Program-made: the position numbers and the translations under genes | The notes under the pieces: generated by a model | Databases searched by the model: none | What the model was told of the DNA's origin: nothing | What the model saw: the letters and a program-made list of their open reading frames with translations, nothing else | Assembly: GCF_003252725.1 (NCBI RefSeq) | Contig: NZ_QEPO01000002.1 | Location: 310,001-374,000, forward strand | Source: Haemophilus parainfluenzae | Lineage (GTDB): Bacteria > Pseudomonadota > Gammaproteobacteria > Enterobacterales > Pasteurellaceae | DNA: 64,000 bases | Direction: 5' to 3' | Shown here: positions 60,442-64,000 of the stretch, in pieces | Numbering within the stretch: the stretch's first letter is position 1 | How the letters are laid out: the number at the start of each line of letters is the position of its first letter

Positions 60442-62202
60442 GTGACTTCAACATCTTCGGAACAAGCCTTAAATTGGCAAGCCTTACAACCAGAATTATC
60501 GATTACTGAACTTTCAGCTGAAAAGGCTGATTTTTGGTCATTACAAAAACATGCTACAAAAGCGATTTCTTTATTTTTAAAACAGCCTCGTCGCTCTCTC
60601 TTGGTTTTAAAAGCCGATGATCAAGCAGAATATGCAGATTTATTAGCAGAACTTATTCGCCAAGAACAGCCAAAAGAGCGGTCAATTTTTGGGGTAAATT
60701 ACGTAGTTGAGCAGGGAGATTCTTTTTCTTTCCCTCGTATTTATACTGAACCAGCTCAATCACCAGCAGATAATTTTGCCGCACAAGGTGATGTGCTGAA
60801 GGCATTACATGCCGATCAATTTAGTCTTTTTGGTAGTGTGCGTGTTCACCCAAGTTCGCAAGATATTTTGCTTACACCAGGTTTAGTACATCAAGCCAAT
60901 GGGGGCATTTTGATTTTAAGTGCCGCAACGATGCTAAGCCAATTTGATTTATGGCAACGCTTAAAACATATTTTGCAAACGCAAACTTTTGATTGGTATT
61001 CAGCCCATCCATTTAAAACCTTGCCTTGTGATATTCCAAGTTATCCACTTAATTTAAAAGTGGTGATTTTAGGTAATCGCACTGAAATTGCGACCTTAGG
61101 AGAGTTAGAAGAAGATCTTTACAGCTTGGCTGATTATGCTGAAATTGAAAGTTATTATTCTGTTGCACAACCTAAAGCACAAGAAAATTGGGCTAATTAT
61201 GTGTTGGCATTAGCCTCAAAATATGAACTTGATTTAGATTTAACTGCATTGAATAAACTCTATCAGTTATTGGTGCGTGAGAGTGAAGACCGCTTTTTAA
61301 TTAACATTTCACCATTAAAAACAACGGAAATGTTGCTTAATGCCGCGACGTTGTCACAAAAACAAACTTTAAGTGCGGTTGATTTTGAGCAAGCTTTTAA
61401 ACAAAAAAATGAACAGCACGGTTTTTTACGTGAACGTACTTATGCAGATATTCTCAACGAGCAAATTTATGTGGAAACCAATGGTGAAATTGTTGGGCAG
61501 ATTAATGGCTTGTCTGTGATTGAATATCCAGGCACACCGGTTTGTTTCGGTGAACCTTCTCGCATCAGCTGTTTAGTGCAGTTTGGTGATGGTGAAGTCG
61601 TGGATGTGGAGCGTAAAAACGAATTAGCGGGCAACCTCCACGGGAAAGGTATGATGATTTCTGAAGCATGCTTGGCCAGTATCTTAGAGTTGCCATCACA
61701 GTTACCATTTTCTGCTTCTTTAGTATTTGAGCAGTCTTATGGGGAAATTGATGGTGACAGTGCGTCTCTAGCTATTTTCTCCGTATTAGTCAGCGCGTTA
61801 TCTGATTTGCCATTGCCACAAAATATTGCGATTACGGGTACCATTGACCAATTTGGTTTGGTGCACGCAGTAGGCGGAGTGAATGACAAAATTGAAGGCT
61901 TTTTCACTATTTGCCAACGTCGTGGTTTAACGGGTAAACAAGGTGTGATTATTCCAGCAACAACAATTCAGCAATTAAGTTTATCTGACGAAGTGGTTGA
62001 GGCGGTAAAAAATGAGCAGTTCTTTATCTATCAAGTCGAGGATATTTATCAAACAGCCAAAATCCTATTTGACCGCGATTTATTGGAAGAGAAAGAAGAA
62101 TATGCGAAGGGCAAAGAGCCTATTGCGCGTCTAATTCAAAATCGAATTGCTTTCCGTTCGGAAACGCCGAAAAAAAACTGGTTAGATTTCTTTAAATCTT
62201 AA
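60442..62202 (+). CDS. ycbZ: LonB-like (YcbZ) Lon-family protease
   Basis: 586 aa from GTG 60442 (upstream in-frame GTG 60400 lies in the promoter and is rejected). The N-terminal part lacks a clear Walker A, as in YcbZ. The C-terminal Lon-type serine protease domain has SLVFEQSYGEIDGDSASLAIF (catalytic Ser near 450) and the Lys in VNDKIEGFF. It precedes fabA, as in E. coli. A terminator separates them. Several in-frame USS cores occur (LSAVDF). Confidence 0.9.
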   Translation: MTSTSSEQALNWQALQPELSITELSAEKADFWSLQKHATKAISLFLKQPRRSLLVLKADDQAEYADLLAELIRQEQPKERSIFGVNYVVEQGDSFSFPRIYTEPAQSPADNFAAQGDVLKALHADQFSLFGSVRVHPSSQDILLTPGLVHQANGGILILSAATMLSQFDLWQRLKHILQTQTFDWYSAHPFKTLPCDIPSYPLNLKVVILGNRTEIATLGELEEDLYSLADYAEIESYYSVAQPKAQENWANYVLALASKYELDLDLTALNKLYQLLVRESEDRFLINISPLKTTEMLLNAATLSQKQTLSAVDFEQAFKQKNEQHGFLRERTYADILNEQIYVETNGEIVGQINGLSVIEYPGTPVCFGEPSRISCLVQFGDGEVVDVERKNELAGNLHGKGMMISEACLASILELPSQLPFSASLVFEQSYGEIDGDSASLAIFSVLVSALSDLPLPQNIAITGTIDQFGLVHAVGGVNDKIEGFFTICQRRGLTGKQGVIIPATTIQQLSLSDEVVEAVKNEQFFIYQVEDIYQTAKILFDRDLLEEKEEYAKGKEPIARLIQNRIAFRSETPKKNWLDFFKS

Positions 62203-62208
62203 TTTCTT

Positions 62209-62239
62209 AAAAGCGAACCTTGTGTTCGCTTTTCTTTTA
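62209..62239 (+). terminator. Terminator after ycbZ
   Basis: AAAAGCGAAC (62209-62218) and GTTCGCTTTT (62224-62233), followed by CTTTTAT. Confidence 0.85.
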
Positions 62240-62253
62240 TCTTAATTTCACTG

Positions 62254-62318
62254 ACTGATCCGACAAGTTGAGCTAACGAGTGTTCGCTGTTTACATTTCT
62301 TATAAATCCTCATAGAAT
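62254..62318 (+). promoter_or_regulatory. fabA promoter with FadR-like and FabR-like sites
   Basis: -35 TTTACA (62290-62295), 17-bp spacer and -10 TAGAAT (62313-62318). Upstream, ACTGATCCGACAAGTT (62254-62269) resembles the FadR site TGGTCNGACCA (9 of 11 core bases), and AGCTAACGAGTGTTCGCT (62271-62288), read on the other strand, resembles the E. coli FabR site. In E. coli fabA FadR activates and FabR represses from the same layout (recalled). Whether this organism encodes FabR was not visible. Confidence 0.7.
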
Positions 62319-62369
62319 CCTTACTTATTGGTTGCAACCAAGCAAAACTATATATACAAGGAAATAAAA

Positions 62370-62903
62370 ATGGAAAACACCTGTACACCAAACATTAAAA
62401 GCAGCTACACCTATGAAGATTTATTAGCTTCTGGTCGTGGTGAATTATTTGGTAAAGAAGGCCCGCAACTTCCAGCACCAACAATGTTGATGATGGATCG
62501 CATTGTAAAAATGACCGAAGACGGCGGTGCGTTTGGTAAAGGGTATATTGAAGCAGAATTAGATATTCATCCAGATTTACCGTTTTTCGGCTGCCACTTT
62601 ATTGGTGACCCAGTTATGCCAGGCTGCTTAGGCTTAGATGCGATGTGGCAATTAGTGGGTTTCTTCCTTGGCTGGGTAGGCGGTAAAGGTAAAGGCCGTG
62701 CATTAGGCGTAGGTGAAGTGAAATTTACCGGACAAATCTTACCAACCGCGAAAAAAGTGATTTATCGCATTAATATGAAACGTGTGATTAATCGAAAATT
62801 AGTAATGGGAATGGCCGACGGTGAAGTGGAAGTAGATGGTCGCGTTATCTACACCGCAACCGATTTAAAAGTTGGCTTATTCCAAGATACATCAAGTTTC
62901 TAA
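62370..62903 (+). CDS. fabA: 3-hydroxydecanoyl-ACP dehydratase/isomerase
   Basis: 177 aa from ATG 62370 (AAGGAAAT about seven bases upstream; a longer in-frame start is rejected). Introduces the cis double bond of unsaturated fatty acids. The hot-dog fold active site [20 protein letters not shown] (about 70-89) holds the catalytic His and Asp. Expression likely set by the FadR/FabR-like sites. Confidence 0.97.
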   Translation: MENTCTPNIKSSYTYEDLLASGRGELFGKEGPQLPAPTMLMMDRIVKMTEDGGAFGKGYIEAELDIHPDLPFFGCHFIGDPVMPGCLGLDAMWQLVGFFLGWVGGKGKGRALGVGEVKFTGQILPTAKKVIYRINMKRVINRKLVMGMADGEVEVDGRVIYTATDLKVGLFQDTSSF

Positions 62904-62934
62904 TTTAAATAAACACAACATCATAAAAAAAGAT

Positions 62935-62962
62935 AGCCCGATTCATTCGGGCTTTTCTTTTT
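62935..62962. terminator. Terminator between fabA and ybaK
   Basis: AGCCCGA (62935-62941) and TCGGGCT (62947-62953), followed by TTTCTTTTT. Convergent genes share it. Confidence 0.85.
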
Positions 62963-62973
62963 CTATTCTTCTT

Positions 62974-63453
62974 CTATTCTTCGTCAATAATATCGACAAA
63001 TTCGGCATTCAGTAATTTAGCTAAATCTTGTGGGGCCAATTCGACGCTTAATCCGCGTTTACCACCTGAAACAAAAATCGTATCAAACTCAAGTGCGGTC
63101 GAATTTATCACTGTTTTTACACGTTTCTTTTGACCTAATGGACTAATGCCACCGACTAAATACCCCGTACTTTTTTGTGCCGCATCTTTATCAGCCATTT
63201 CCACTTTTTTTACACCAATTGATTTTGCCGCTTTCTTTAAACTCAACATATTTGCCGTGGAAAGCACAAAACACGCTAATTTTTTCTGATCACCATTTTC
63301 AGCAACTAAAAGTGTTTTAAAGGATTGGTGTGGATCAAGCCCAAGTTTTTCAGCGGCCTCATCGCCAAAATGCGTATTGTTAGGGTCATGATCATAGGTA
63401 TGGAGAGTAAAAGGAATTTTATTTTTCTTGAGTAAATCAATTGCCGGTGTCAT
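62974..63453 (-). CDS. ybaK: YbaK, Cys-tRNA(Pro) deacylase
   Basis: 159 aa. Trans-editing enzyme that removes Cys mis-attached to tRNA-Pro. Segments [47 protein letters not shown], the [14 protein letters not shown] loop and [10 protein letters not shown]-like [13 protein letters not shown] are family features. The H. influenzae relative was the model structure. A USS lies in the coding sequence. Confidence 0.94.
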   Translation of the reverse strand: MTPAIDLLKKNKIPFTLHTYDHDPNNTHFGDEAAEKLGLDPHQSFKTLLVAENGDQKKLACFVLSTANMLSLKKAAKSIGVKKVEMADKDAAQKSTGYLVGGISPLGQKKRVKTVINSTALEFDTIFVSGGKRGLSVELAPQDLAKLLNAEFVDIIDEE

Positions 63454-63485
63454 CTGATTTCCTTATGTATTTATCAGTCTTTTTT

Positions 63486-63518
63486 CTGTAAAATGAATCG
63501 GTTCAGAACATTTTACAG
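63486..63518. promoter_or_regulatory. Perfect inverted repeat between ybaK and usg
   Basis: CTGTAAAATG (63486-63495) and CATTTTACAG (63509-63518), 10 bp arms with a 13-base gap, lie in the 76-bp divergent gap just before the usg ribosome site (GGAGAG). It may be an operator for both genes or an mRNA hairpin. Confidence 0.5.
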
Positions 63519-63529
63519 CGGAGAGAAAA

Positions 63530-64000
63530 ATGGACGCAAGCCTAAATATTGCTATTGTAGCAGAATTTGATCTATGTGAAAAAATTGCCGAGGCACTTGA
63601 ACAAAGTGAGCTAGATGTAGGCAAGGTTTCAATTGTAGAAATTTATCCTTTTGAAGAAGAGCAAGCGGTACGTTTTCGTAATAAAGCGGTTGCTCAATTA
63701 ACCACTGATGAGATTGAGTGGGATAGTGTTAATTATCTTTTCTTCGCAGGCCAAATTGACCAAGCGCCTTTATTAGCACAAGCCGCAGAAAGTGGCTGTG
63801 TGGTGATTGATTTAAAAGGGATTTGCTCTGCATTGTCTGATGTTCCTGTTGTTGTCCCAACAATCAATGAAGAAAATCTGACTGAGTTAAGACAACGTAA
63901 CATTGTGAGTTTACCCGATCCACAAGTGAGTCAATTAGCTTTATCTCTATTACCAATCGTTCAACAAATAAATTTGACTCAAGTCTTTGTAACGTCACTT
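63530..64000 (+). CDS. usg: Usg, aspartate-semialdehyde dehydrogenase-like protein (3' end cut)
   Basis: 157 codons visible from ATG 63530 (GGAGAG seven bases upstream); the gene continues past the window edge. N-terminal NIAIVAEFDLCEKIAEALE aligns with the Asd/Usg fold but lacks the GxxGxxG NADP motif, and the active-site Cys segment (NCTT in Asd) is replaced by PDPQVSQ. Later SGCVVIDLKG and DVPVVVPTIN match Usg. Probably not a dehydrogenase. Starts beyond a perfect inverted repeat. Confidence 0.85.
   Translation, partial: MDASLNIAIVAEFDLCEKIAEALEQSELDVGKVSIVEIYPFEEEQAVRFRNKAVAQLTTDEIEWDSVNYLFFAGQIDQAPLLAQAAESGCVVIDLKGICSALSDVPVVVPTINEENLTELRQRNIVSLPDPQVSQLALSLLPIVQQINLTQVFVTSL

Overview
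The window looks like a chromosomal segment from a Haemophilus-type member of the Pasteurellaceae. The strongest sign is the Hin-type DNA uptake signal sequence (USS, core AAGTGCGGT). I counted about 45-50 copies by eye, roughly one per 1.3-1.4 kb, split over both strands. The gene order is typical gammaproteobacterial, the base composition is AT-rich, and the proteins match Haemophilus family lengths (GlnS 557 aa, DapB 270 aa, FabA 177 aa). H. parainfluenzae or a close relative is my best guess, but the species cannot be fixed from this sequence alone. There are no insertion sequences, prophage genes, CRISPR arrays, rRNA genes or toxin-antitoxin loci that I can see. This is mostly ordinary core chromosome.  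Layout: metG (cut by the left edge) diverges from mrp. Next come a histidine phosphatase and a leftward macA-macB-TolC-type export operon. glnS and a YcgN-like gene follow, then a glycogen operon glgB-glgX-glgC-glgA-glgP. A truncated relic that I read as the N-terminus of malQ sits between the operon promoter and glgB. Then ribH-nusB-thiL-pgpA-LysE-type exporter-dapB, small genes including yfaE and a lipoprotein, and ygiW-qseB-qseC with a QseB/PmrA-like operator. A DUF1439 protein, a small kinase-like gene and a mini-lipoprotein precede the initiator tRNA gene metY and rimP-nusA-infB-rbfA-truB. tyrA has tandem TyrR-like boxes. A leftward operon nuclease-csdA-csdE-DUF2310-queF and a rightward lrgA-lrgB-dgt-uup set follow. 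The long leftward block is yccS-like, rnfA-(24-aa microprotein)-rnfBCDGE, nth and an NSS transporter. The right end holds yccT, acyP, yqcC-truC-yoaH, cspD, matP, the lonB-like ycbZ, fabA, ybaK and usg (cut by the right edge).  Working together: the glg genes make and degrade glycogen (ADP-glucose synthesis, chain synthesis, branching, debranching, phosphorolysis), behind a promoter with a well placed CRP-like site. The Rnf genes build the membrane ferredoxin:NAD oxidoreductase/Rsx reductase. MacAB plus an outer-membrane factor form a tripartite exporter. The metY-rimP-nusA-infB-rbfA-truB cluster serves translation initiation, transcription elongation and ribosome maturation. fabA carries FadR-like and FabR-like sites as in E. 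coli.  Most interesting signals: (1) an unlisted 24-codon membrane microprotein ORF fitted between rnfA and rnfB by ATGA and TAATG overlaps; (2) a 135-bp tandem repeat in the rnfC tail that carries USS in each unit; (3) the apparent loss of malQ from the head of the glycogen operon with its control region kept; (4) tandem TyrR-like boxes before tyrA, one overlapping the ribosome binding site; (5) several clean palindromes in promoters.
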